Notes: generated from the sequence alone by a model not told the origin. A stretch of DNA of 64,000 nucleotides from Streptomyces spectabilis (GCF_008704795.1 NZ_CP023690.1:186001-250000); one strand, 5' to 3'. Positions 26,922 through 34,932 are shown, numbered from the stretch's first letter. A program made the numbers and translations.

Positions 26922-27830
26922 TCAGCCGAAGGCCAGGTCCTCGGAGATCTTTCGTGCCGCGTTGAGGCCGCTGGCCGCCGCCCCCGTCCACGCGAAGTAC
27001 GGCGAAGAGGGGTTGCTCTTTCCCGTGTTGTAGACGCGGGGGTGCGAGGTCTGGCCGAACAGGGTGGTCCGCGGGAACCCGTGCGGGTTCAACTCAAGTC
27101 CCAGTGCGAGCGGCAAGGTCTGGTTGGGCCGCTGGATCGCGGTGTCGAGGACCACGGCACCCGCGGTGACCTCCTGGCCCGCGTCGGTGACGAGCAACAG
27201 CTCACCGGTCGGCAGCCGGTCGGCGGTGCGCACCGTGCCGACGATCAGTTCCCCGCCGACCGCCGTCAGGCGCTCGGCGAGCGGGTGGCCCGCGGCGGCC
27301 GGGTCGGACACCACGGCGGTGAGCCGGCCCGCGTACTGGCGGCAGAGCAGGGCGTGTTGGAGGGTCTCCTCCCCGGTGCCCACGGCCACGAAGTCGGCAC
27401 CGTCGTGTTCGAGGGTGTGGCAGTAGGGGCAGTCGAAGACCGTTTTGCCCCACTGGCCTTCGGGGAGCCACGGGGGCAGTTCGGTGACGGGGCCGGTGGC
27501 GAGCAGCAGCCGTCCGGCCGTGTGCGACCCGGAGGCCTTGGTGTCGACGGTCACCGACTCCTGCGTGGCACGGGCGGCGACGGCTTCGTCCCAGACGAAC
27601 TCGACGCCGTACGCGGCCGCGTCGGCCTCCATCTTGCGGTACAGCTCCGCGGGCGAGGTGCCGTGCGCGTAGGGGATGTTGTTGACCCGGTCGGCGGGTG
27701 AGTTCCGCCGGTCCTTGCGCGACACGACGAGGACGCGCCGCTTCTGCCGTCCGAGCATGACCGCGGCGGAGAGTCCGGCGGCTCCGGCGCCCGCCACGAG
27801 CACGTCGTACGGGGCGTCCTGATGGGGCAT
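26922..27830 (-). CDS. Thioredoxin-reductase-like FAD disulfide oxidoreductase with CxxC
   Basis: This 302-residue flavoprotein has the FAD motif VAGAGAAGLSAAV (residues 11-23), the redox pair FDCPYCH near residue 134, an NAD(P)-like domain (FVAVGTGEETL) and the C-terminal FAD contact RVYNTGKS. CPYCH-type pairs are found in the HlmI/GliT dithiol oxidases that close disulfides in holomycin and gliotoxin, and also in ordinary reductases. The gene lies between a Cys-type A domain and a PCP, so oxidation of a thiol on the product or intermediate is plausible. GGAGGAA precedes the ATG. Confidence 0.85.
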   Translation of the reverse strand: MPHQDAPYDVLVAGAGAAGLSAAVMLGRQKRRVLVVSRKDRRNSPADRVNNIPYAHGTSPAELYRKMEADAAAYGVEFVWDEAVAARATQESVTVDTKASGSHTAGRLLLATGPVTELPPWLPEGQWGKTVFDCPYCHTLEHDGADFVAVGTGEETLQHALLCRQYAGRLTAVVSDPAAAGHPLAERLTAVGGELIVGTVRTADRLPTGELLLVTDAGQEVTAGAVVLDTAIQRPNQTLPLALGLELNPHGFPRTTLFGQTSHPRVYNTGKSNPSSPYFAWTGAAASGLNAARKISEDLAFG

Positions 27831-27863
27831 GGCTTCCTCCAGAAGGGTAGGGGTCGGGGCGGG

Positions 27864-29561
27864 TCAGGGCTGCGGCGCGGGGGCCCGTTCGAAGAGCCGG
27901 GCGAGCGACTTGCGGTCGACCTTCCCGGTCGGGCCCACGGGCAGCGCCGTCGCCGCGTGGATCTTGCCCGGCAGCATGTACTCAGGCAGTTCGTCGGCGA
28001 GGAGCCGCAGGATGTCCCTGCCGCTCTCGGGCGCGGCCATGCGCAAGGCAAGGGCGAGGGCCGGGTCCCGGGGGTCGCCACAGGTCACCGCGACGGCCTC
28101 GTCCACGCCCGGCAGGCGCCTCGCGGCCTGCTCCACCTCGCCCAGCTCGACGCGGAAGCCGCGCACCTTGACCTGCGAGTCGAGCCGCCCGAGGAACTCC
28201 ACCCAGCCGGCCTCGGTCCACCGGGCCCGGTCGCCGGTGCGGTACATCCGCTCGTCCGCCCCGGCCGCCCACGGGTCGGGCAGGAAGCGGGCCTCGGTCA
28301 GGGCCGGGTCGTTGACGTAGCCCGCGGTGACGCAGTCCCCCGCGATGAACAGCTCGCCCGCCTCGCCCACGTGGCAGGGGGTCAGGTCGGGCCCGAGTAC
28401 GTAGTAGCGGGAGTTCTGCATGGGGTGGCCGTAGGGGATGCTGCTCCAGGCGGGGTCGACGCGGTCCACGACGAAGTCGTTCGACCAGACGCACGCCTCC
28501 GTGGCGCCGCCGAGCGCCACGAGCACGGCGCCGGGGAACTCGCGCTTCAGCGCCGGTGCCGTGTCGAGGGGCACCCAGTCACCGCTCAGGAAGACGCGGC
28601 GCAGCTTGCCGCGGTCGCCCCGGTCGGACTCCGCGGCGAAGAGCAGGACCAGCGTGAACGCGGCCGGAGCGGAGTTCCACAGGGTCACGCCGTGGTCGAG
28701 GAGCGCGTCGCTGACGGCGTACGGGTCGGCGAGTTCGGCGGCGGGGAGCAGGAGCAGGCTGCCGCCGGCGGCGGGCACCCCGAAGACGTCGTACACGGAG
28801 AGGTCGAAACTGAACGCGGCGACCTGGAGGAGCACGTCGTGGGGCCCCACGCCGTTGCGGCGGTTGAACCAGTCGACCAGGTTCACCACGCTGCGGTGGC
28901 GCACCGCGACGCCCTTGGGGTCGCCGGTCGAGCCCGAAGTGAAGATGACGTACGCGAGGTCGTCCGCCGCGGGCGGGGTGAGCGCTGCCGGGCCCCGCGG
29001 GAGGTGGTGGGCGCTCCAGATGCGCTCGCCCTCCTCGCCGTCGGCGGGGCGGGTCAGCCACCGCGCGGACGGGGCCGGGGAGCCGTCGGCCGCGGCGGAC
29101 AGGAGCAGGAGCGAGGTGACGTCCCCGGCCTGCCCGGTGATCTCGTACGCCTCGTCCCGGAGGGAGTCGGACGCGATGAGGTGTCGCACGCCGAGCGAGC
29201 GGACGATCCGCGCGACGCGGGCCGCCGGCCAGCGGGGGTCGAGCGGCACGTAGTGGGCGCCCGCGCGGACCACGGCGTGGAGGGCGAGGACCGTCTCCGG
29301 GAGGTGGTCCATGAGCACCGCGACGGGGGTGCGGGGCTCGACCCCGGTGCCGTGCAGGGCCACGGCCAACTCAACGCTTTCCAGGGCGAGTTGCCCGTGG
29401 GTGAGGGCGGTGCCCGCGGTGGTGCGGACGGCCGGGAGGTCGCGGTGGGCGGCGGCCGCGCGGTCCAGCAGGTCCACCAGGGTCTCGTGGCGCGGATAGC
29501 CGCGGGCGGTGTCGTTCCACTCGGTCACGGCAGGGGGGTGTGGGGGCGGCCAGTTGCTCAT
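27864..29561 (-). CDS. Stand-alone NRPS adenylation domain, cysteine-type pocket
   Basis: This 565-residue A domain carries A3 FTSGSTGDPKG, A5 ATEACVW, A7 YRTGDRARW, A8 GRLDSQVKVRGFRVELGEVE and A10 PTGKVDRKSL. Reading the specificity pocket by eye gives D-L-Y-N-L-S-?-V-W, close to the published Cys code DLYNLSLIW; supporting pieces are FDLSVYDVF, TLWNSAPA and VFLSGDW. The start at 29561 (MSNWPPP) follows AAGGAGG. It has no carrier or condensation domain, so it should load the separate PCP at 26580. It sits downstream of the methyltransferase in the same operon. Confidence 0.9.
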   Translation of the reverse strand: MSNWPPPHPPAVTEWNDTARGYPRHETLVDLLDRAAAAHRDLPAVRTTAGTALTHGQLALESVELAVALHGTGVEPRTPVAVLMDHLPETVLALHAVVRAGAHYVPLDPRWPAARVARIVRSLGVRHLIASDSLRDEAYEITGQAGDVTSLLLLSAAADGSPAPSARWLTRPADGEEGERIWSAHHLPRGPAALTPPAADDLAYVIFTSGSTGDPKGVAVRHRSVVNLVDWFNRRNGVGPHDVLLQVAAFSFDLSVYDVFGVPAAGGSLLLLPAAELADPYAVSDALLDHGVTLWNSAPAAFTLVLLFAAESDRGDRGKLRRVFLSGDWVPLDTAPALKREFPGAVLVALGGATEACVWSNDFVVDRVDPAWSSIPYGHPMQNSRYYVLGPDLTPCHVGEAGELFIAGDCVTAGYVNDPALTEARFLPDPWAAGADERMYRTGDRARWTEAGWVEFLGRLDSQVKVRGFRVELGEVEQAARRLPGVDEAVAVTCGDPRDPALALALRMAAPESGRDILRLLADELPEYMLPGKIHAATALPVGPTGKVDRKSLARLFERAPAPQP

Positions 29562-29597
29562 GGGTCCTCCTTCGCTCCGCTTCCCGGGCACGGCGGG

Positions 29598-30455
29598 TCA
29601 GCGGGCGGGTCGCGAGGCCAGGACGAAGAGGTTGTTGCCGCGTCCCACCGCGTCGGCGGTGCCGAGCAGGCCCCGCTCCAGGGCGAACACCTCGTCGAAG
29701 GCGGCGCGGTCGCCGAGGAGTTCGGCGAGCGACCGGGTCGAACCGCTGATCTGGGTCTCCTGGTAGCCGGGGTAGAGCAGCACGGGGAAGCCGGTGGTGA
29801 GGTCGACCCGCAGGCCCGCGTCCTCGTTCATGGCCCGCAGCTGCTCGGGGGTGAACAGGTGCATGTCCGGCATGGTGTCGGTGAAGCGCCCCCGTCCTTC
29901 GAGGTTGCGCCCGGCCTCGGCGGTCTGCCCGAGGGTGAGGTTGAACCACGCGGCGTGCCAGCGGCTCGGGACGAAGGACACCAGAAGCCCGCCCGGGTTG
30001 AGCAGACCGGCGAGCTGCTTGATGACGTCGGTCGGGGAGTCCACGAAGCCGAGGACGTTGTGGAAGTTGAAGATGAGGTCGAAGCCCTCCCCGGCCAGCT
30101 CCTCGCCCACGCGGCCCAGGTCGCCCTCCCGGCAGGCCAGGCGGTCGGCGTAGCCGTACCGCTCGGCCTTGGCGCGCGCGTGGCCGAACATGGCGGGCGT
30201 GAGGTCGTACAGCACGCCGGTGGCGTCGGGGCGGGCCGTGGCGAAGCGGTGGGACCAGCGTCCGGTGCCGCCGCCCGCGTCGAGGAAGCGGAAGTCCTCG
30301 GGCAGCCGGGGCAGGACGTACTCCGTGAGCGCGGACCACAGCAGCTCGTCGGAGAGCACCCAGTACGGCTGGGCGTCGACGTCGTCGTAGGCGTCGGCCT
30401 TTCCGTTGAAGTACGAGCGGATCTCGTCCAGGGTCGCGACAGGGCCGTCAGTCAT
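29598..30455 (-). CDS. SAM-dependent methyltransferase
   Basis: This 285-residue class I methyltransferase has motif I FLDAGGGTGRWSHRFA near residue 57, the acidic residue in GVLYDLTPAM and motif IV-like GFDLIFNFHNVLGF. The N-terminal IRSYFNGKADAYDDVDAQPY is typical of tailoring methyltransferases. A long C-terminal region with LLYPGYQETQISGS is less typical. It lies between the S66 peptidase and the A domain in one - strand operon. The substrate is unknown; an O-, N- or S-methyl transfer on the peptide product is likely. Confidence 0.85.
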   Translation of the reverse strand: MTDGPVATLDEIRSYFNGKADAYDDVDAQPYWVLSDELLWSALTEYVLPRLPEDFRFLDAGGGTGRWSHRFATARPDATGVLYDLTPAMFGHARAKAERYGYADRLACREGDLGRVGEELAGEGFDLIFNFHNVLGFVDSPTDVIKQLAGLLNPGGLLVSFVPSRWHAAWFNLTLGQTAEAGRNLEGRGRFTDTMPDMHLFTPEQLRAMNEDAGLRVDLTTGFPVLLYPGYQETQISGSTRSLAELLGDRAAFDEVFALERGLLGTADAVGRGNNLFVLASRPAR

Positions 30456-30512
30456 CAGTACACAGCTTTCGATCTCGGAGGGGGGCGGGTGAAGGGCCCG
30501 GGACGGGGCTGT

Positions 30513-31547
30513 TCAGGCTCCGGGGGCCGGTGGGGCGGTGACGGGCGGGCGCAGTAGGAGCCGCGTGCCCGACAGGACGCAGTCGGCTCCCAGGGGCAGG
30601 GTCGCCATCGGGTCGGTGTGCCCGCATTCGATGTTGGCGAGGACCGGGTAGTCGTAGTCGCGGACGGCGCGCAGCACGACCTCGTGCACCCTGCGGTCCT
30701 CCTCCTCGGAGGACAGCCGCAGCCGACCGATGGCCAGTCCGCCGAGCCGCGCGAGCAGGCCCGCGTTGCGCAGCTGGGTCAGGTCGCGGTCGGCGTCGGC
30801 CACGCCGTAGCCGCCGTCCGGCACGTCGAGCACGAGTACGTGTCCCCGGTAGTCGGGCTGCCAGGGGGTGCCCAGGAGCTGGAGCGCGCTGGGCAGGCAT
30901 CCGGCGAGCAGCGGTCCGCCGCCCGTGCCCGGCCGCAGGAGGAGGCGCGGCGGCGCCGGCCGGCGCTCGCGGGGCCGCGTCTCCTCGGCCCCCCAGTCCA
31001 GGTACTCCTCGACCATGTCGCCGGAGGCGGGCACCGGGCCCGCCGGGCCGGCGCCGTCGCCCATCACCACGCGGCGGAAGTGCTCCACCGTGTACGGGTC
31101 GGGGGCGGGGTACTCGCCGAACTGGGGCAGCAGCGCGGGTCCGTAGAAGCTGCTGAGGCCCGCCGCGTACAGCGCGTGGTTGAGGACGGTGATGTCCGAG
31201 TACCCGATCAGTGGTTTCGGGTCCGCCCGCAGGGCGTCGAGGTCGAGCAGCGGCAGCACCTGGGCCGCGTGGTCGCCGCCGATCGCGCAGATCACGCCCC
31301 GGATCGCGGGGTCGGTGAACGCCGCCGTCAGGTCGGCCGCGCGGTCCTCGGCGGTCGCCGAACGCCAGTCCAGGCTTTCGCGTGCGTGCGGCATCACGAC
31401 GGGGACGAGCCCGGTGGCCGTCCGCAGCGCGGTCAGCGCGCGTTCGAAGCGGCGGGGGAAGAGGCCGGCGCCACCCCAGGAGGGGCTCACCACGGCGACG
31501 CGGTCCCCCGGCCGCAGCGGCAAAGGCGTCAGGAGGGGGCCCGTCAC
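30513..31547 (-). CDS. S66-family serine peptidase, MccF-like
   Basis: This 344-residue protein belongs to the LD-carboxypeptidase/MccF family. The nucleophile lies in IGYSDITVLNHAL (Ser117) and the catalytic His in IECGHTDPMATLPLG (His310). A Trp at 185 lies in YLDWGAEE. From memory, E. coli MccF uses Ser118, Glu243 and His311 with Trp186 stacking on the adenine, so all three match within one residue. The expected Glu seems to be Asp241 (LVLDVPDGG). MccF cleaves and detoxifies aminoacyl-adenylate mimics such as processed microcin C, so self-protection is likely. The GTG start overlaps the stop of the upstream synthetase-like gene (GTGA). Confidence 0.85.
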   Translation of the reverse strand: MTGPLLTPLPLRPGDRVAVVSPSWGGAGLFPRRFERALTALRTATGLVPVVMPHARESLDWRSATAEDRAADLTAAFTDPAIRGVICAIGGDHAAQVLPLLDLDALRADPKPLIGYSDITVLNHALYAAGLSSFYGPALLPQFGEYPAPDPYTVEHFRRVVMGDGAGPAGPVPASGDMVEEYLDWGAEETRPRERRPAPPRLLLRPGTGGGPLLAGCLPSALQLLGTPWQPDYRGHVLVLDVPDGGYGVADADRDLTQLRNAGLLARLGGLAIGRLRLSSEEEDRRVHEVVLRAVRDYDYPVLANIECGHTDPMATLPLGADCVLSGTRLLLRPPVTAPPAPGA

Positions 31548-32563
31548 GGTGCGATGGCCACGCCGTTGAGGCGCGGGGCGAGTTGCAGTTCGCGGATGTC
31601 CCAGCGGTTGAGGACCCACAGGAGCCAGCGCTCCACGCCGAGGCCGAAGCCGGCGGTGCGCATGGGGCGGGCGTCCTTCATGTCGACGTACCACTGGTAG
31701 TCGGCCTCCGCGACGCCGTGCTGGGCCAGTGCGGTGCGCACCTGCTCACCTGTGGTGTGCCGTTCGCCGGCGCCGACCACCTCGCCGACGCCGAACAGCA
31801 GGTCGGCGCTGAGCGAGGTGCGCCGGTCGGGGTCGCCGTAGCCCTGGTAGAAGGGCACCGAGAGGTGATCGAAGTGGGTGACCCACAGGACCGGGCTGAC
31901 CTCGGCCATCAGGCGTCGCTCGCCGTGCCGCGTCAACGTGCGCCAGCCGTCGGCCACTTCGACCGCGAGGGGGTCGGGGCCGAGGTGGCGGATCGCCTCG
32001 TCGAGGGTCATGCGGGGGAAGGTGGTGAGATCCGTCATGTGGGCCAGGTGGCCGGTGCCGCCGGCCTGGGCGGCGACCTCGTCGCCGAGTGCGTCCAGGA
32101 CGGCCCGGGCCAGGGTCCTCAGATAGTCCTCGACGACCGCGACGACGTCGTCCAGGCCGCCCTCGATCTCGGCCTCGCTGTGGAAGAACTGGTTGAGGTG
32201 CGTCTCGTCCGCGTCCTCGCCCCGGAAGCTCGGCATGAGGTACCAGGCGCCGCGCGGGTTGAAGCGGCAGCCGTACTCCAGCATGAACTGCATGGAGTCG
32301 GCCAGGTAGGTGTGCTGGCCGAAGAGGTCGACGGCCACCGGCGACGAGTCGCTCCCCAGACCCATCGGGCTGGACACGCTGCCGGTGGTGATGGGCAGGT
32401 GGAGCGCCTTCACCTGCCGCTGGTGCCAGAAGGACGCGGTGCGGACGGTCAGCAGGTCCTGGAGGTCGATGAGGGTGCGGTAGAACGGGTCGTCCATGAT
32501 CTTGATGAATCTGTCCGTCGCGGGACGCCATCCACCGTGCGAGAACTTCTCCATGACGGGCAC
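31544..32563 (-). CDS. Free-standing class II aminoacyl-tRNA-synthetase-like catalytic domain (Asp/Asn type)
   Basis: This 339-residue protein has only the class IIb catalytic core. Motif 2 is MPSFRGEDADETHLNQFFHS and motif 3 is TAGFGLGVERWLLWVL. No OB-fold anticodon-binding domain precedes it, so it probably does not select a tRNA like a normal synthetase. This build is known for asparagine synthetase A and for the archaeal synthetase-related asparagine synthetase. It may form an aminoacyl adenylate and pass it to ammonia, an amine or a carrier. The start GTG 32563 follows AGGAG. It overlaps the MccF-like peptidase gene, so the two are made together. Confidence 0.85.
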   Translation of the reverse strand: MPVMEKFSHGGWRPATDRFIKIMDDPFYRTLIDLQDLLTVRTASFWHQRQVKALHLPITTGSVSSPMGLGSDSSPVAVDLFGQHTYLADSMQFMLEYGCRFNPRGAWYLMPSFRGEDADETHLNQFFHSEAEIEGGLDDVVAVVEDYLRTLARAVLDALGDEVAAQAGGTGHLAHMTDLTTFPRMTLDEAIRHLGPDPLAVEVADGWRTLTRHGERRLMAEVSPVLWVTHFDHLSVPFYQGYGDPDRRTSLSADLLFGVGEVVGAGERHTTGEQVRTALAQHGVAEADYQWYVDMKDARPMRTAGFGLGVERWLLWVLNRWDIRELQLAPRLNGVAIAP

Positions 32564-32627
32564 GGGTTTGTCTCCTGACTCTCTTCTCGAATGCCGATGC
32601 GCGCATGCCCAGGGGGCGGTGTTCCGG

Positions 32628-32783
32628 TCAGCTGCCCCACGTCACGTCGGCGGCGGCCGCCGTCACAATGGTCCGGGAAGTGAGTTCGCCGGATTCGGCG
32701 GTGGACGCCGCGAACAGGAGGGCGGCGAGCGCAGTGCAGGCGCACGCGGCGAGGGCGGTCTGAATTCTCTTCACGACAGGCAT
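32628..32783 (-). CDS. Small peptide (51 aa) with a hydrophobic signal-like core
   Basis: The ATG at 32783 opens a 51-codon gene too short for standard ORF calls. It has a charged start (MPVVKRIQ), a hydrophobic core with two Cys (TALAACACTALAALLFAAS) and a polar tail ending in ADVTWGS. The layout is that of a Sec signal peptide or a small membrane-anchored peptide; a cleavage site near AAS-TAES is possible. GGGAA lies 8 bases before the ATG. It is the first gene behind promoter motif P3, and a synthetase-like gene follows. It could be a precursor, scaffold or export peptide. I do not recognise a family. Confidence 0.5.
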   Translation of the reverse strand: MPVVKRIQTALAACACTALAALLFAASTAESGELTSRTIVTAAAADVTWGS

Positions 32784-32863
32784 GTGTCAATTCCCGTTCA
32801 GGTCAGGGGATCGAGAGCGGCGAAGACTCCCTGGAATTCCCGGGACGTCTTCCTGCCCGCCCC

Positions 32864-32905
32864 ACTGTGCCCGCACCAAGGCATCGGGAAAAGGTTTTTC
32901 CGTCG
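32864..32905 (-). promoter_or_regulatory. Shared cluster promoter P3
   Basis: On the - strand TTTTCC (32892-32887) and CACAGT (32869-32864) are separated by exactly 17 bases. The same hexamers and spacing occur at 40823-40795 and 46858-46830. The -35 region lies in a palindrome-like GGAAAAACCTTTTCC, a likely activator site. It drives the 51-residue peptide gene and probably the operon behind it. Confidence 0.65.
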
Positions 32906-32951
32906 GACTGATTCGGTCGTGACCTGATGCGTCCACGCCTTGTGCGCGGCA

Positions 32952-33278
32952 CTAGCCCGGCGGCTCGCCCGATTCCTCGAAGAGCTTCTCGAAATAGGCC
33001 CTCGGCATGGCGACGGCGCACGAGAGCAGGGCGAATCCGCGGAAGGCCGGGTAGCGGGACAGGGCGCGCAGGCAGACGCGTTCGGCGGAACTCTCGGCGA
33101 GTTCCAGGGACGGAGCGAGGAGGAAAATGCCGAAGACGGGCCCACCCCGCACCTCGGGGTGGGCCACGACGAACTCCACGCCGTCCCGGGGCTGGGCACA
33201 CCGGCGCACCAGCGCCGCCGCGTCCGATGGCAGACCGGTGTCCCGGGCCGGCCCCAGGCGGGCGTGGACGAGGTACAT
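32952..33278 (-). CDS. Hypothetical protein, 108 aa
   Basis: This is a compact protein starting MYLVHARLGPARDTGLPSDA. It has a regular pattern of conserved-looking blocks (GVEFVVAHPEVRGGPVFGIF, SLELAESSAERVCLRAL) and no signal peptide or membrane segment. It resembles, from memory, small proteins often found in Streptomyces biosynthetic clusters, but I know no function. It starts 16 bases after the AspRS-like gene and is probably co-transcribed with it, so it may also be under T-box control. Confidence 0.65.
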   Translation of the reverse strand: MYLVHARLGPARDTGLPSDAAALVRRCAQPRDGVEFVVAHPEVRGGPVFGIFLLAPSLELAESSAERVCLRALSRYPAFRGFALLSCAVAMPRAYFEKLFEESGEPPG

Positions 33279-33294
33279 ACGGCGGGGCCCCGGT

Positions 33295-34626
33295 TCAGGG
33301 GGTCAGTCGGTGCAGGTCGCGCGGGAAGAGCGTGGTGCGGCGGATGTTGTCCGCGCCGGTCAGGCGGGCGGTCCAGCGTTCGAGGCCGAGGGCGAAGCCA
33401 CCGTGCGGGGGCATGCCGTGGCGGAAGGCGGCCAGATAGCCGGCGTACGGCTCGGGCGACTCGCCGCGCCGCTGAAGGGCGTCGAGGTAGTCCTCGTAAC
33501 GGTGCAGCCGCTGTCCGCCGGTGACGAGTTCGAGGCCGCGGAAGAGCAGGTCGAAGCTGTTCGAGTACTCCTCGCGCCCCGGCTCGGGGTGGGTGTAGAA
33601 GGGCCGCTTGGCCATCGGGTAGCCGGTCACGAACAGGAACTCGCTGCCGTGCTCGCGCAGCGCCCACGCGGACAGGAAGCGTTCGTGCGCGGGCGCGAGG
33701 TCGGGTTCGCCACGCGGGTCCTTGTCGGTGTGCCGCGCGATCAGCTCCTGGGCGTCGGCGAAGTGGATCTCCGGTATGCGCTCCGGCACGCGCGGGACGT
33801 CGACGTCGAGCAGGGCGCACTCCTCGGCGGCGCGCCGCGTGACCGAATCGGCCATCGCGGCGAGGACGTCCCGAAGGACCGCCATGACCTCGCGGTGGTC
33901 GCTGACGAAGCCCAGTTCCACGTCGAGGGATGTGTACTGGGCGAGGTGGCGCGCGGTGTCGTGGGGTTCGGCGCGGAAGACCGGCCCGGTCTCGTAGACC
34001 CGCTCGAACACGCCGACCATGGCCTGCTTGAAGAACTGCGGGGACTGGGCCAGGTAGGCGTCGCTCCCGAACCAGTCGATGGCGAAGACGTTGGCGCCCG
34101 ACTCCGTGGCGGATGCCACCACCTTCGGCGTGTGGATCTCGGTGAAGCCGCGGGTGTCGAGGGCCGAACGGAAGCCCGCGACCGAGGCGGCGGCGATGGC
34201 GTGCGGGGCGCGCAGGCGCGGGTGGCGAAGGGCCACCGGGGCGTGGTCCAGGACGGTCGGCAAGGTGGCGGGCACCGCGGGCCGGTAGAGGTCGAAGGGC
34301 GGGGCCGCGGCGGGCCCCGACAGGGCGGTGACCTCGGGGGAGGTCACTTCGCAGCCGCCGGGTGCCTGCGGGTTCTCGGTCACGGTGCCGCGGACCCGCA
34401 GGACCGTCTCCTCGGTGAGGCCGTCGGCCCCGGCCATGGCGGACGGGTCGGTGAGCACCACCTGGGAGAGTCCGGAGCGGTCCCGCAGGACCAGGAAGAC
34501 CACGGATTTCAGGGCGCGCTTGCGGTGCAGCCAGCCCTCGAGGACCACGTCATGTCCGGCGTGCCGGGAGAGGTCCGCGGCGAGGACACGGCCCGGGACG
34601 GGGCCCGTCGTCTGCTGGGAGATCAT
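33295..34626 (-). CDS. aspS: Aspartyl-tRNA synthetase paralog (archaeal-type, AspS2-like)
   Basis: This 443-residue protein is a full-length class IIb synthetase of the archaeal AspRS type. The N-terminal OB-fold anticodon domain has VVLEGWLHRKRAL. The catalytic core has LAQSPQFFKQAM, motif 2 ETGPVFRAEPHDTARHLAQ and motif 3 GGFALGLERWTARLTG, and it ends FPRDLHRLTP as archaeal enzymes do. The His in GWLHRK resembles non-discriminating AspRS, which charges both tRNA-Asp and tRNA-Asn. The start ATG 34626 lies 6 bases after AGGGG. A T-box leader precedes it. It is probably a second, resistant or tRNA-diverting AspRS inside the cluster. Confidence 0.9.
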   Translation of the reverse strand: MISQQTTGPVPGRVLAADLSRHAGHDVVLEGWLHRKRALKSVVFLVLRDRSGLSQVVLTDPSAMAGADGLTEETVLRVRGTVTENPQAPGGCEVTSPEVTALSGPAAAPPFDLYRPAVPATLPTVLDHAPVALRHPRLRAPHAIAAASVAGFRSALDTRGFTEIHTPKVVASATESGANVFAIDWFGSDAYLAQSPQFFKQAMVGVFERVYETGPVFRAEPHDTARHLAQYTSLDVELGFVSDHREVMAVLRDVLAAMADSVTRRAAEECALLDVDVPRVPERIPEIHFADAQELIARHTDKDPRGEPDLAPAHERFLSAWALREHGSEFLFVTGYPMAKRPFYTHPEPGREEYSNSFDLLFRGLELVTGGQRLHRYEDYLDALQRRGESPEPYAGYLAAFRHGMPPHGGFALGLERWTARLTGADNIRRTTLFPRDLHRLTP

Positions 34627-34629
34627 CAT

Positions 34630-34898
34630 CAACCCCTGGTGAGTGAATGCTGATCCCTTGGGAGTGTGGGCGATAAGGGAACTCGCGGTGCCACCACACT
34701 TTCGCCGACACCAAAAAGGAATCGGCCTCGATGGGCCCGATAACGGGGGCCGTCCGGCGAGGCATTGGGTGGAAACACCTTTTCTCCCCGCGCTCGGGAG
34801 GGTCTTCGCCGCCCGGGGGTGAGTCCGCCTTCTCAGCTGCCGGCGGCTCTCTCGCTCTCACCCTTGTCCGGTGACTACTCGTCTCCGTCATCGCTTTG
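34630..34898 (-). promoter_or_regulatory. T-box riboswitch leader, predicted to sense tRNA-Asp
   Basis: All T-box parts can be folded by hand. Stem I has the AGTA loop (34879-34876), a GGGTGAG/CTCACCC helix, the distal AGAGAGCC and GCTGAGAA loops and a specifier region GCGAAGACC with GAC at 34804-34802. Stem III is GCCGA/TCGGC (34726-34704). The antiterminator is A1 AGTGTGG/CCACACT (34700-34694 with 34669-34663), the 7-base bulge TGGCACC (34693-34687) and A2 GCG/CGC. UGGC would pair with GCCA, the 3' end of a tRNA with G73, as tRNA-Asp has. The competing hairpin TCCCTT/AAGGGA lacks a T run, so control may be translational. Confidence 0.88.
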
Positions 34899-34903
34899 TC
34901 CTC

Positions 34904-34932
34904 ACCCTACACGCGCGTTTCGACGGCCTCAA
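34904..34932 (-). promoter_or_regulatory. Promoter of the T-box/AspRS unit
   Basis: On the - strand TTGAGG (34932-34927) and TAGGGT (34909-34904) are separated by 17 bases, a good vegetative promoter for Streptomyces. Transcription would start near 34898, just before T-box Stem I. It differs from the shared cluster promoters. Confidence 0.7.

Noticed and set aside
34661..34685. Hairpin TCCCTT/AAGGGA in the T-box as a classical transcription terminator
   Set aside because: No T run follows on the - strand, so termination is not supported; I list it only as the structure competing with the antiterminator.
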